Below, piece after piece: positions 36,280 through 45,179 of a DNA stretch of 64,000 nt. The translations under genes were made by a program, and so were the position numbers. The notes under the pieces were generated by a model. It had not been told where the DNA came from. It did not search any database and saw only the letters and a list, made by a program, of their open reading frames with translations. The DNA is taken from positions 9,642-73,641 of the forward strand of contig JAHJPX010000010.1 of assembly GCA_018819515.1 (NCBI GenBank), written 5' to 3'. Each line of letters begins with the position of its first letter. Position 1 is the first letter of the stretch. Origin of the DNA: Gammaproteobacteria bacterium (lineage in GTDB: Bacteria; Pseudomonadota; Gammaproteobacteria; Burkholderiales; Rhodocyclaceae).

Positions 36280-37167
36280 TCAGTCGATTCGAGATTTACC
36301 AGACATTAGACGCTCATGCTCTTCCAGCAGGTAACCAATATAGCTACGAATCAGATTGCAGTAGAGGCGACCTTCAGTATGCGAAATTTGGATGCCTTCG
36401 TTGATATCCAAACCATGCCGTACGCCGCCACCAGAAGGTGACGATAGATATCCGTGTAGCGTGTTTACCCAATCGAGCACTCGGTCTAACGCGGTGCCCG
36501 GATGCTTGTTTCTCAAATCTCGCGAGATTTGATTGAAATACTTACCGGCAATGGTCCCAGATTCGGTTTCCACCCCGCGAAAGGCCGTGGAGACCGTTTC
36601 CAGAAGCCACAGCAGTTCTTGAACGGCCTCCCGCGATCGCCCCTCGGACAATAGCTCTTCGGATCGCTCAATCGACGAGGCGTAGACCTCTGCCGCCGCT
36701 TCCGCCAGCGAAGGAGCGGATTTCGGAACGGGGACCGGCAATGGGCCGGACTCGAGAGCGACGAGGTCGGGATAGTGAACCTCATAACCGACATTGTGCT
36801 TGCGAAGCACCGTGTTGATCAGCGTTTCATCCGGTACCCACCAATCGGGTTGTCGCCGTGTTAGTGAAGAGCATGCGTCGTAGAAGGCCTCAATGAACAT
36901 CGGTGCATTGTTGGCAGCATCTTTCATGTTGCGTTCAAGATCACTGGCGGCCCACTGCTCATTTGAACTGCGCACGTGGCTAACGCCAGCAGCAGCGGCA
37001 AACTGAGATTTGAAGTGCTCCAACAGGCCTTGACGACTGCCCTGGGTAGCTACCTTCGATGCGAGCCCCAGGAACTCTTCGACCGCCTCAAACGGCAAAC
37101 ACTTGTTGAGGTAGGCGCCATCTTCCGGTGCTTGGAACCGCCACTTGTTGTCGAACTTCAAAACCAT
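36280..37167 (-). CDS. Abi_C/HEPN-like protein of a defence island
   Basis: A 295-residue soluble protein. The C-terminal third (YFNQISRDLRNKHPGT, then GGGVRHGLDINEGI, then EGRLYCNLIRSYIGYLLEEH) resembles the abortive-infection C-terminal (HEPN-type) domain, which often has RNase activity. The N-terminal part has no recognised domain. It starts at ATG 37167, 8 bases after the stop of the upstream Abi-like gene, so the two form an operon. Base composition is lower in G+C than the flanks. Domain assignment is from pattern only and needs a profile search. Confidence 0.65.
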   Translation of the reverse strand: MVLKFDNKWRFQAPEDGAYLNKCLPFEAVEEFLGLASKVATQGSRQGLLEHFKSQFAAAAGVSHVRSSNEQWAASDLERNMKDAANNAPMFIEAFYDACSSLTRRQPDWWVPDETLINTVLRKHNVGYEVHYPDLVALESGPLPVPVPKSAPSLAEAAAEVYASSIERSEELLSEGRSREAVQELLWLLETVSTAFRGVETESGTIAGKYFNQISRDLRNKHPGTALDRVLDWVNTLHGYLSSPSGGGVRHGLDINEGIQISHTEGRLYCNLIRSYIGYLLEEHERLMSGKSRID

Positions 37168-37175
37168 TATTCGCC

Positions 37176-38039
37176 CTATATGCGAAGAGAATTGATGCTC
37201 TCCTGGAGGTCGTGAATTGCCGCCCTTAGCACTTGCAGGCATATCTCCGCGGTACGATTTCTTGGGGCAAAACCGGATGCCATCTGCTCAAAGGGATGGA
37301 TGTAGTTCCGGAAATCGCGCAGTGTATGGCTGAACTTGTAGGTGTCATGTTCAATGATTCCCAACTCTTTGGCAACGTCGATATAGTTGCTGAGCGTCCA
37401 GTCCTGGAACTGCCTCACCTTTCCATTTGCATCCTTGGGCGATGCGCGCGTTGAGTTGAATTGCCTGGGGAACTGAACGGCCAGGCCAAGAAAGACCCCT
37501 TCCAGCGTACTGCCCGCCAGGAAAATCACAGCTAGGGGCGCGGCGGCGGAGAAGCACTTCTCAATCTCTTTCAGCCGGTTCTCGAGAACCGCTGCGACCG
37601 GGCCGTCGAGGCCCAAACCATCGGTATGGATGCTCCCAAATTCTCGACTGAGAAAGCTGCTCTCCTGATCACCAGTCTCGTCGATTTCCACCTTCTCGAG
37701 CCGCTTGAATGAAACATCAGCTCCATCCCGAACCAGCCGCCATTTATCGAATGCAAGGTATTGATTGAACTCCCCGATCAGTTGGTCAAGTTCCGGGATC
37801 CGGCTGACGAAGTTAATCGGGGCGAACGTTCTCTTGATACATTCGTCTAGGGCCGGAGTTCCGTTGATCTTCGCAAGGCGCTCATCTGTGAACACCCATC
37901 GAGAGGGAAAGCCCTGGGCGTACCGGTCGTTGAAGCCCAGGTCATTGAAGAACTGAACGAGCTTGGGACCGGACCTGTATTCGGTTCGCTCGTTGATCAT
38001 GTCCCGTAGGTTCTCAAGCGTCTTCTGCGAAAGCAGCAT
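37176..38039 (-). CDS. AbiJ-N-like/HEPN-like protein of a defence island
   Basis: A 287-residue soluble protein. The N-terminus (TLENLRDMINERTEYRSGP, FFNDLGFNDRYAQGFPSRWV) resembles N-terminal modules of AbiJ-type and other abortive-infection proteins. The C-terminus has FSHTLRDFRNYIHPFEQM, with the R-x(3-6)-H arrangement of HEPN ribonucleases. First gene of a two-gene minus-strand operon, divergent from the reverse transcriptase. The role as toxin or sensor is inferred from context. Confidence 0.6.
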   Translation of the reverse strand: MLLSQKTLENLRDMINERTEYRSGPKLVQFFNDLGFNDRYAQGFPSRWVFTDERLAKINGTPALDECIKRTFAPINFVSRIPELDQLIGEFNQYLAFDKWRLVRDGADVSFKRLEKVEIDETGDQESSFLSREFGSIHTDGLGLDGPVAAVLENRLKEIEKCFSAAAPLAVIFLAGSTLEGVFLGLAVQFPRQFNSTRASPKDANGKVRQFQDWTLSNYIDVAKELGIIEHDTYKFSHTLRDFRNYIHPFEQMASGFAPRNRTAEICLQVLRAAIHDLQESINSLRI

Positions 38040-38512
38040 AATGATTCCCTGGGCGTTCGATACCGGGCATTATGCCTTCTAGATCAACGAGGATCAGTCC
38101 AAGACGCTGCATTGGATGCTCGTCACCCTCGTTCGCATCCGCGACCATGGCCGCCCCGTCCCGCGGTATCGCTACGCCTTTAACCAGCACCCAATCGGCA
38201 ATCTCACGTACGCGAGGAGTACCTTCCCGAGCTTGGCCGGCACTCGGGCAGCCGATTTGCGCCGTGTAGAACGTCCGCTCATGGCCAGGACCCAAAATTC
38301 CCAGCCCTCGCCGCAAGCCGCCGTCGGGGAATGCAAGATCGACGAAGAGCCGCCAGTGAGCATCCCCGAATGCAGGCCCGGACATCGGCGGTCCATCCGG
38401 AGTCACATATCAGGCGTTCAACCTGCCATCTATTCATTCGCCCGCCCAAATCAGCATGAGGCAAAGTATTACCGGGCATAATCCCAATGTTGCTTGTCAT
38501 AGGCATCCAAGC
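38040..38512. other. 473-base gap between divergent defence genes
   Basis: It must hold both promoters. Open frames exist (130 codons on minus from 38406, 122 on plus from 38116), but neither resembles a known protein and both are GC-rich chance candidates. A short direct repeat ACCGGGCAT appears near each end (38062 and 38471). Reverse transcriptase defence systems often have a structured RNA next to the enzyme gene, so a non-coding RNA could lie here; nothing in the sequence proves it. Confidence 0.4.
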
Positions 38513-40243
38513 ATGGACCGGACAGAACGTCTCCTCGAACGCGGATATTTTCCGTCACAGCTCCCCCCATGCTTTAAGACAAAGGATTTGGCTGCCATCC
38601 ATGGCGCCCTTTATGCTTCTTGGTTGACGCTACAACAGGCGCCCAAGAAGGGGGCGAAGATTCCCAAGGCGCCCGACAGCAAGGGCGAACGATTTAGCGT
38701 TGCCCGAGCAGGCTATCAGAGGCGGTTGACGAGCATTCCCAATCCTGTGGCGCAGACGTACTTAGCGACTCACGTCGTCGCAAATTGGCCGCAATTGCTT
38801 GGACATTACCGCCAAAGCAAGCTGAGCGCGAGTCGTCCGCGGTTTCTGCGAAACGGCGAACGGGGCGCAAACATTCCCTCGATGCAACTCCTATACGAAC
38901 GGAAGGTCCTCAGAGCAGCCGGGTATCGTTTCATGTTGAAAACCGATATCTCGCGCTTCTTTCCGACCATTTACACTCATTCCGTTCCCTGGGCGCTCCA
39001 TGGTAAGGCGGCCGCCAAACGAAATCGCGCGCCGACGGCGAAGTATTACGGCAACCTATTGGACTTATCTCTGCGCCAATGCCAAGACGGCCAGACCATG
39101 GGCCTACCCATCGGACCGGATACCTCGCACGTTATCGCTGAAGCGATTGCAACGTCCGTTGACCTGGAGTTGAGACGGCGGTTAAGGGGATACCCGGCAG
39201 GCTTCCGCTACGTTGACGATTTCTTCCTATTCTTCTCGACGATGGAGGAGGCGGAGGCCGGACTTGCAGCGCTAACAAGGGCGCTGCAAGAGTTCGAGCT
39301 TCACATCAACGTTGAAAAGACCATTACGTGCTCGGTGCTGGAGATTTCCGATGACTACTGGCCGCACCAATTGCGAAGTTTCACCATAGGCAAAGACGGG
39401 CGAAAACAACTTACCGATATTCATCACTTTTTCGAGCTTGCAAAGGATCTGGCAAGAAAGAATACGGACGAAAATGTGATGGCTTACGCTCTAAAGCGCG
39501 CGTCCGCTGTCATCATCCGGAAAGACAACTGGCCGGTCTTTGAGGCTCATCTTTGCCATGTCGTACTGGCATATCCCAATACTCTTCAGAACTTCGCGCG
39601 AATTCTCTCGACTTACGCGGACGTCGGCTATCGAATCGATAAAGAACGGCTTGAGCGTTTGGTTAACAGCATCCTTGAGGAGCATGCGCCGCTAGAGCAT
39701 CACAGCGAAGTCGCGTGGTGCCTTTGGATATGCAAGAAGCTAGTGTTAACTCTATCGGCGGCGAATGTCGATCGCGTCTCCGATATGCACAGCTCAATCT
39801 GCGCGCTAATCCTGCTGGACCTTGACGCTTCGGGCCGTCTGCCAAAGCCTCCAAGAATGACGTACTGGAAATCGGTCGAGACTACCGCTTCGCTGCACGA
39901 CGACCTTTGGCTACTCTCCTACGAAGCGGGTGTGCGACGGTGGGGTGGGTTCAGTGACGTGCATGTCGTCGCCGATCCGCATTTCAACTTGCTCGCTATC
40001 TTGGGTGTGCGTTTTTACGACGAAAACGGGGAACTAACGCCCATCTTCCAGGCCAAGCCAAGGGCCCTTCAGCAGACTGGACTCGGCTTAGTTTCGGACC
40101 TCTTTGACCTTGCTGATGTCGATGAGTACGTCACGTACATGGATGGTTATGGTGGCTACGAGGGGGGCATCTTCTTCGATGATGACGACGAGGACGATGA
40201 ACCTCATGAGGAGAATCACGATGAGGACGAACCGTACTTCTGA
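38513..40243 (+). CDS. Reverse transcriptase of a probable anti-phage system
   Basis: RNA-directed DNA polymerase of 576 residues. Palm motifs: KTDISRFFPTIYTHSV (motif A, about residue 144), TMGLPIGPDTSHVIAE (motif B, about 197), RYVDDFFLF (motif C with the YxDD box, about 235). The early GYFPSQLPPCF is shared with UG/DRT-type defence reverse transcriptases. There is no group II intron maturase or retron hallmark. The C-terminal 270 residues are helical and unassigned, ending in a very acidic tail. ATG 38513 was chosen over an ATG at 38456. Class (UG/DRT number) cannot be fixed here. Confidence 0.88.
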   Translation: MDRTERLLERGYFPSQLPPCFKTKDLAAIHGALYASWLTLQQAPKKGAKIPKAPDSKGERFSVARAGYQRRLTSIPNPVAQTYLATHVVANWPQLLGHYRQSKLSASRPRFLRNGERGANIPSMQLLYERKVLRAAGYRFMLKTDISRFFPTIYTHSVPWALHGKAAAKRNRAPTAKYYGNLLDLSLRQCQDGQTMGLPIGPDTSHVIAEAIATSVDLELRRRLRGYPAGFRYVDDFFLFFSTMEEAEAGLAALTRALQEFELHINVEKTITCSVLEISDDYWPHQLRSFTIGKDGRKQLTDIHHFFELAKDLARKNTDENVMAYALKRASAVIIRKDNWPVFEAHLCHVVLAYPNTLQNFARILSTYADVGYRIDKERLERLVNSILEEHAPLEHHSEVAWCLWICKKLVLTLSAANVDRVSDMHSSICALILLDLDASGRLPKPPRMTYWKSVETTASLHDDLWLLSYEAGVRRWGGFSDVHVVADPHFNLLAILGVRFYDENGELTPIFQAKPRALQQTGLGLVSDLFDLADVDEYVTYMDGYGGYEGGIFFDDDDEDDEPHEENHDEDEPYF

Positions 40244-40437
40244 TGCTGACTGCGTGAATGGCGATGGAATTTTGAATCTAATCGCAGCGGCAGCTAAGGG
40301 TCGGTAGTTGCCGATCCACGGTGACCAGGACCGGTCTTTCGCACCGCGCTTGATCCAACGTCGCCAATCTGACTGACACCGGTCACTCAATCAGCTTGAT
40401 CCGAACGGCCGGAATGGCCGAGCAACTGCCTTCCTCA

Positions 40438-40465
40438 GAAAAGTCAGCCGTGGCGGCACGCCACC
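40438..40465 (+). repeat. Palindromic repeat core, copy 13
   Basis: GAAAAGTCAGCCGTGGCGGC then ACGCCACC, a consensus copy. It lies just beyond the stop codon of the mfd 3' fragment, as it would beyond an intact gene. Confidence 0.9.
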
Positions 40466-40471
40466 GGAACC

Positions 40472-40605
40472 CTAGCCTTTCGGCTTCAGCTTGCGGAACA
40501 GGTCCTTGACCGCCGCGACGCGGTCCTTGAGGGTGGCGGTGGGTTTGTTCCAGACCAGTTTGTCGGGGCCGGCGAGTTTGAAGGCGCGGTCGGACTGAAT
40601 GAGCA
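40472..40605 (-). pseudogene. Duplicated 3' end of mfd
   Basis: About 130 bases match the last 43 codons of mfd (41659-41792) with only about three differences, and end in their own stop codon TAG. Residues read RAFKLAGPDKLVWNKPT and further to LKPKG. In this copy the frame is preceded by a new ATG at 40626. Not functional as Mfd; a scar of duplication or insertion. Confidence 0.85.
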
Positions 40606-40641
40606 ACGAGACGGGATCGTCGAGCATGGCAGGTGTCGCTG

Positions 40642-41505
40642 TTACTTCTCGTTGCTTTCCTTTGCTCCCGTATCCGCAGCAGTCTTCTTCTGATCGTCCG
40701 TGACTGGCATGTTGTTGGCGCTAAGGTCGGCCTTGGCACTTTCTTCCGTGACCCCTACGTTGAACGGCGCGAGTTCCATATCCGGTTCACGCAATCCGTC
40801 CTGCGCCGCGCTCTCGATCACTGGCCCTTTGCGGACCAGAACGATGGCGCCCCCGCTGCCGCGTTGATACGTGAACTCATAAGTGCGACCTTCGGAGGAA
40901 CACTGAAGTGCGCCCGCGTCAGCGGTGCTGGCCTTGTCGTAGTTGCAATGGCCATCGTGCCGATTGAAGTGTCTTGGTTCGCTATCGGTACCGAACTTGC
41001 GGGCAGTAAAAGTTGTAAACGCGTCGTAGTTCAACGCCAGGTAATGGATGTCTGGCCCGCGACCGACGTAAAAGACGCCCGCCAGCCCGGGGCCCGTGCG
41101 GACCAGGTTGCCGAACAAATCGCGCTTGACGGCGCCGAAAATCATCGGAAAGCTGTAATCCTCCTGGGTGCCTTTCCAGCTTGACTGCCCCAGGAACATA
41201 GGCGCCTTTTTCTCCGACACTCGCTGTTCCACGGATTGACGATCCTTTGCCTCCGGAAATTCGGCAAGGAAAGCCAGGTAGGAACTGACCCGATCATCCT
41301 TGCGCGCCTGTTCCCGGACCAAATCCTCCAGACGAGACAAAGCAAAGGATTTGAAAGGGGAAGAAGGGTGTTCATTCAAAAACCCCCGGAACGCTTCGAT
41401 CGTGTCGGTGCGGGTCGCCTTGTAGTAGTCATACGAACCACATCCCGACAGCGCCATCACTGACAAAGCCAGAACCACAAATAACGCGAACCTCAACGAT
41501 TTCAT
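40642..41505 (-). CDS. Lipoprotein of unknown function between mfd repeats
   Basis: A 287-residue exported lipoprotein: signal peptide with ALSGC lipobox, then a charged helical region (IEAFRGFLNEHPSSPFKSFA, TPR-like), a Gly-rich beta region (PMIFGAVKRDLFGNLVRTG) and an acidic/Asn-rich tail. The family is unknown to me. ATG 41505 precedes the lipobox. It is bracketed by the two copies of the mfd 3' end, and its base composition is lower in G+C, suggesting an inserted gene. Confidence 0.75.
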   Translation of the reverse strand: MKSLRFALFVVLALSVMALSGCGSYDYYKATRTDTIEAFRGFLNEHPSSPFKSFALSRLEDLVREQARKDDRVSSYLAFLAEFPEAKDRQSVEQRVSEKKAPMFLGQSSWKGTQEDYSFPMIFGAVKRDLFGNLVRTGPGLAGVFYVGRGPDIHYLALNYDAFTTFTARKFGTDSEPRHFNRHDGHCNYDKASTADAGALQCSSEGRTYEFTYQRGSGGAIVLVRKGPVIESAAQDGLREPDMELAPFNVGVTEESAKADLSANNMPVTDDQKKTAADTGAKESNEK

Positions 41506-41658
41506 CGCAAGCCTCCCGTAGTCGTGCTATTGACGGATTATTGCACGAGCATACCAAGTCAGCATCCTCTGTTCGGTCCAGGGCAAATCAAAAGGGCCAA
41601 ACCAGGATTCCTAAGAGGAACGGCTTCTTCCTGAACGTTGCGAAGACGGCCCTCGACG

Positions 41659-44600
41659 TCAGCCCTTCGGCTTCAGCTTGCGGAACAGGTCCTTGACCGC
41701 CGCGACGCGGTCCTTGAGGGTGGCGGTGGGCTTGTTCCAGACCAGTTTGTCGGGGCCGGCGAGTTTGAAGGCGCGGTCGGACTGGATGAGCAGAATGATA
41801 TCGGCGGGGTCGACGGGCGGGTTGGGGATCAACTGCAACTGGATGGCCGACGGGCCGGCGTCGAGCTTGGCGATGCCGACAGCCTTGCCGGCGATGCGCA
41901 GGCGGTGCGTCTCGGCGAGCGCCTGCGCTTGCGCGGGCAGTTCGCCGAAGCGGTCGATCAGTTCCTCCTGCATGGCGCGCAGGTCGTCTTCGGTGTCGCA
42001 GTTGGCGAGGCGCTTGTAGAGCGTCAGGCGCTCGTGCACGTCGGGGCAGTAGTCGTTGGGCAGCAGGGCGGGCGCGCGCAGGTTGATCTCGGAGGTGACT
42101 GAGAGCGGCGCGGTGAGGTCGGGAATCTTCTCGCCGGATTTCAGCGCCTTCACCGCGGCGTTGAGCATGTTGGTGTACATGGCGAAACCGATTTCGAGGA
42201 TTTCGCCGCTCTGGTTTTCGCCCAGCACTTCGCCCGCGCCGCGGATTTCGAGGTCGTGCATGGCGAGGAAGAAGCCGGAGCCGAGTTCCTCCATGGCCTG
42301 GATCGCGTCGAGGCGGCGCTGCGCCTGCGCGGTCGGCTTGGCGTCTTCGTGCGTGAGCAGGTAGGCGTAGGCCTGGTGGTGCGAACGGCCGACGCGGCCG
42401 CGCAACTGGTGCAACTGCGCCAGGCCGAACTTGTCGGCGCGGTTGATGACGATGGTGTTGGCGTGCGGATTGTCGATGCCGGTCTCGATGATGGTCGAGC
42501 AGAGCAGGAGATTGTGCTTCTGCTGCGTGAATTCGCGCATCACGCGTTCCAGTTCGCGCTCGGGCAACTGGCCGTGGCCGACGACGATGCGCGCCTCGGG
42601 CAGCAGCTTCGCCAGCCGGTCGCGCATGTTCTCGATGGTGTCGACTTCGTTGTGCAGGAAGTACACCTGGCCGCCGCGCTTGAATTCGCGCAGACAGGCT
42701 TCGAGGATCAGGCCGTTCGACCAGCGATGAACGAAGGTCTTGATGGCCAGCCGCTTCTGCGGCGCGGTGGCAATCACCGAGAAATCGCGCAGTCCCTCCA
42801 GAGACAACCCCAAGGTGCGCGGGATCGGCGTGGCGGTCAGCGTCAGCACGTCGACCTCGGCGCGCAGCGACTTCAGTGCCTCCTTCTGGCGCACGCCGAA
42901 TCGGTGTTCCTCGTCGACGATGACGAGGCCAAGGCGCGAGAATTCCACGTCCTTCTGCAACAGCCGGTGCGTGCCGATCAGGATGTCGATCTTGCCGGCG
43001 GCGAGTCCGGCGATGGCTTCCGTCTGCTCCTTGGCGCTGCGGAAGCGCGAGAGTTCCGCCACCTTCACCGGCCAACTATCTTCAATGAGGGCAAAGCGGT
43101 CGGCAAAGTTCTGGTAGTGCTGCTCGGCGAGCAGGGTGGTCGGGCAGAGCACGGCGACCTGCTTGGCGTCGGCGACGGCGATGAAGGCGGCGCGCAGCGC
43201 CACCTCCGTCTTGCCGAAGCCGACATCGCCGCACACCAGGCGGTCCATCGGCTTGCCCGACTTCATGTCCTCGATCACCGCGTTGATCGCGGCCTGCTGG
43301 TCGGGCGTTTCCTCGAAGCCGAAGCCGGCGGCGAAGGATTCCAGGTCGTGCTGCTTGAAGTCGAAGCGGTGGCCTTCGCGGGCGGCGCGTTGCGCGTAGA
43401 GGTGCAGCAGCTCGGCGGCGGTGTCGCGCACCTGCTCGGCGGCCTTCTTCTTCGCCTTCTCCCACTGGCCGGAACCGAGCCGGTGCAGCTCGATGGCCTC
43501 GGGGTCGGCGCCGCTGTAGCGCGAGATGACGTGCAGTTGCGCGACCGGCACGTAGAGCGCCGCGCCCTCGGCATATTCGAGGTGCAGGAACTCCTCGCTG
43601 CCGTCGCCGTAATCCATGTTCGTCAGGCCGCGATAACGGCCGATGCCATGCGATTCGTGCACCACCGGGTCGCCGATGCGCAGCTCGGAGAGGTCGCGCA
43701 GCCAGCCTTCCAGATTGCTGCGGCGGGCGATGTCGCGTTTTCCCCGTGGCCTCGCGGTGGCGGCGAACAGTTCGTTCTCGGTGACGACGGCGAGCTTCGC
43801 TTCGGCCAGCAGGAAGCCGCCCGAGAGTGGCGCGACGCCAAGGCTGACTTTTTCGTTGCCGGCGACGAAGGCGGCGAAGTCCGCGCAGGGCTCGGCCGGC
43901 TGGCCGTGCTCGCGCAAAAAGTCAGCCATGGTGGCACGCCGCCCGGCGGACTCGGCGACCAGCAGCACGCGGCCATCGAAGCCAGCGAGGAAGGTCTTGA
44001 AGGCGGCGAGCGGGTCGTCTGCCTTGCGATCTACTGCGAGTAAAGGCAGCGCGCCTTCGGCCCCGACGCTGGACTGGTAGCGCGGATAGGCCTGGCAGGC
44101 GACGAAGAACTGCTCGTCGGTGAGGAACAGGTCGTTCGGCGACATCACCGGCCGCGAGCGGTCGCCGCTCAGCATGTGGTAGCGGCTGTTCAGGTCGCGC
44201 CAGAACTCGGCGAAGGCGGCGGGCACGTCGTGGTGTGTGAGCAGCGTCGTGTCCCTGGGCAGATAGTCGAACAGCGTCGCCATCCCGTCGTCTGCATCGA
44301 AGAACAGCGGCAGGTAGTACTCGATGCCGCCGGGCAGCGCGCCGTTGGAGACGTCGCGGTAGAGCGCGATGCGCGAGGCGTCGCCCTCGAAAGTCTCGCG
44401 GAAGCGGGCGCGGAACTTGTTGCGGCCCGGTTCGCCGAGCGGGAATTCGCGTGCCGGCAAGAGGCGGATTTCGGACACCGGGTAGAGCGTGCGCTGCGAA
44501 TCGACGTCGAAGGTGCGCAGCGTTTCGACTTCGTCGTCGAAGAGTTCGATGCGGTAGGGCAGGGACGAGCCCATCGGGAACAGGTCGATCAGCCCACCGC

Positions 44601-45108
44601 GCACGCTGTACTCGCCGGCGGCGACCACTTGCGTCATGTGCTGGTAGCCGGCGAGCGTCAGTTGGTTGCGCAGCTTGTCGAGATCGAGCTTGTCGCCCTT
44701 CTTGAGGAAGAAGGTGTGGCCGACCAGGTGCGAGGGTGGCGCCATGCGTGCCAGCGCGGTGGGCGCGGCGGCGATCAGCACTTCGCATTCGCCGCGCGTA
44801 ACGGCGTAGAGCGTGGCGAGGCGTTCCGAAATCAGGTCCTGGTGCGGCGAGAAACTGTCGTAGGGCAGCGTCTCCCAGTCGGGCAGGAAGTGTGTCCGCA
44901 GCGCCGGCGCGAACCAGGCGACTTCCTCATGCAGGCGCTGGGCGTCGAGCGGGCTGGCGGCGACGACCAGCAGCAGGCGGCCGGGCTGCGCCAGTTCGGC
45001 GATTGCCAGCGCATCGGCGGAGCCGGCAATGGCGGGCAGATCGAGGCGGGAACCGGCTTTCGGCGCGCTGTCGGGAAGCGAAAGCAGACGGGGATGCGGC
45101 AGGGACAC
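41659..45108 (-). CDS. mfd: Transcription-repair coupling factor Mfd
   Basis: Removes RNA polymerase stalled at DNA lesions and recruits UvrA. 1149 residues, normal length. Visible are the UvrB-homology region, the RNA-polymerase interaction domain, Walker A CGDVGFGKTEVALRAA, DEEHRFGV (helicase motif II), TATPIPRTLG, and QLHQLRGRVGRS, followed by the C-terminal TRCF domain. Two stretches (residues 389-398 and 419-427) are encoded by sequences almost identical to the dispersed palindromic repeat, in opposite orientations and both in frame. The 3' end is duplicated at 40472-40605. Confidence 0.97.
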   Translation of the reverse strand: MSLPHPRLLSLPDSAPKAGSRLDLPAIAGSADALAIAELAQPGRLLLVVAASPLDAQRLHEEVAWFAPALRTHFLPDWETLPYDSFSPHQDLISERLATLYAVTRGECEVLIAAAPTALARMAPPSHLVGHTFFLKKGDKLDLDKLRNQLTLAGYQHMTQVVAAGEYSVRGGLIDLFPMGSSLPYRIELFDDEVETLRTFDVDSQRTLYPVSEIRLLPAREFPLGEPGRNKFRARFRETFEGDASRIALYRDVSNGALPGGIEYYLPLFFDADDGMATLFDYLPRDTTLLTHHDVPAAFAEFWRDLNSRYHMLSGDRSRPVMSPNDLFLTDEQFFVACQAYPRYQSSVGAEGALPLLAVDRKADDPLAAFKTFLAGFDGRVLLVAESAGRRATMADFLREHGQPAEPCADFAAFVAGNEKVSLGVAPLSGGFLLAEAKLAVVTENELFAATARPRGKRDIARRSNLEGWLRDLSELRIGDPVVHESHGIGRYRGLTNMDYGDGSEEFLHLEYAEGAALYVPVAQLHVISRYSGADPEAIELHRLGSGQWEKAKKKAAEQVRDTAAELLHLYAQRAAREGHRFDFKQHDLESFAAGFGFEETPDQQAAINAVIEDMKSGKPMDRLVCGDVGFGKTEVALRAAFIAVADAKQVAVLCPTTLLAEQHYQNFADRFALIEDSWPVKVAELSRFRSAKEQTEAIAGLAAGKIDILIGTHRLLQKDVEFSRLGLVIVDEEHRFGVRQKEALKSLRAEVDVLTLTATPIPRTLGLSLEGLRDFSVIATAPQKRLAIKTFVHRWSNGLILEACLREFKRGGQVYFLHNEVDTIENMRDRLAKLLPEARIVVGHGQLPERELERVMREFTQQKHNLLLCSTIIETGIDNPHANTIVINRADKFGLAQLHQLRGRVGRSHHQAYAYLLTHEDAKPTAQAQRRLDAIQAMEELGSGFFLAMHDLEIRGAGEVLGENQSGEILEIGFAMYTNMLNAAVKALKSGEKIPDLTAPLSVTSEINLRAPALLPNDYCPDVHERLTLYKRLANCDTEDDLRAMQEELIDRFGELPAQAQALAETHRLRIAGKAVGIAKLDAGPSAIQLQLIPNPPVDPADIILLIQSDRAFKLAGPDKLVWNKPTATLKDRVAAVKDLFRKLKPKG
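43827..43854 (-). repeat. Palindromic repeat core inside mfd, copy 14
   Basis: Minus strand reads GAAAAAGTCAGCCTTGGCGT then CGCGCCAC. It encodes KVSLGVAP in Mfd. Confidence 0.65.
43916..43943 (+). repeat. Palindromic repeat core inside mfd, copy 15
   Basis: Plus strand reads AAAAAGTCAGCCATGGTGGC then ACGCCGCC, so mfd reads it in reverse, as RRATMADFL. Only two or three bases differ from consensus. Confidence 0.7.
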
Positions 45109-45179
45109 GAGGCGGGGCGAAGGGTGCGACGGAGCGGCGGATTATACCGTCCGCCCTCTACGGTTCTTCGCCGCCGCCG

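Noticed and set aside
38014..38406. 130-codon minus-strand frame overlapping the start of the Abi-like gene
   Set aside because: No ribosome-binding site or recognised motif; composition fits chance in GC-rich DNA. Kept only as a possibility in the gap entry.
38513..40243. Group II intron or retron
   Set aside because: No maturase/X domain, endonuclease or intron RNA ends, and no msr/msd-like inverted pair that I can support.
40472..40626. 51-codon ORF (ATG 40626) made by the mfd fragment
   Set aside because: It is only the duplicated mfd tail behind a chance ATG, so it was called a pseudogene fragment.
40472..41792. Integrase-type genomic island at mfd
   Set aside because: No integrase, tRNA or plasmid gene is seen between the repeats, so only the duplication is claimed.
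42256..44043. Long + strand open frame opposite mfd
   Set aside because: Antisense shadow of mfd without known domains.
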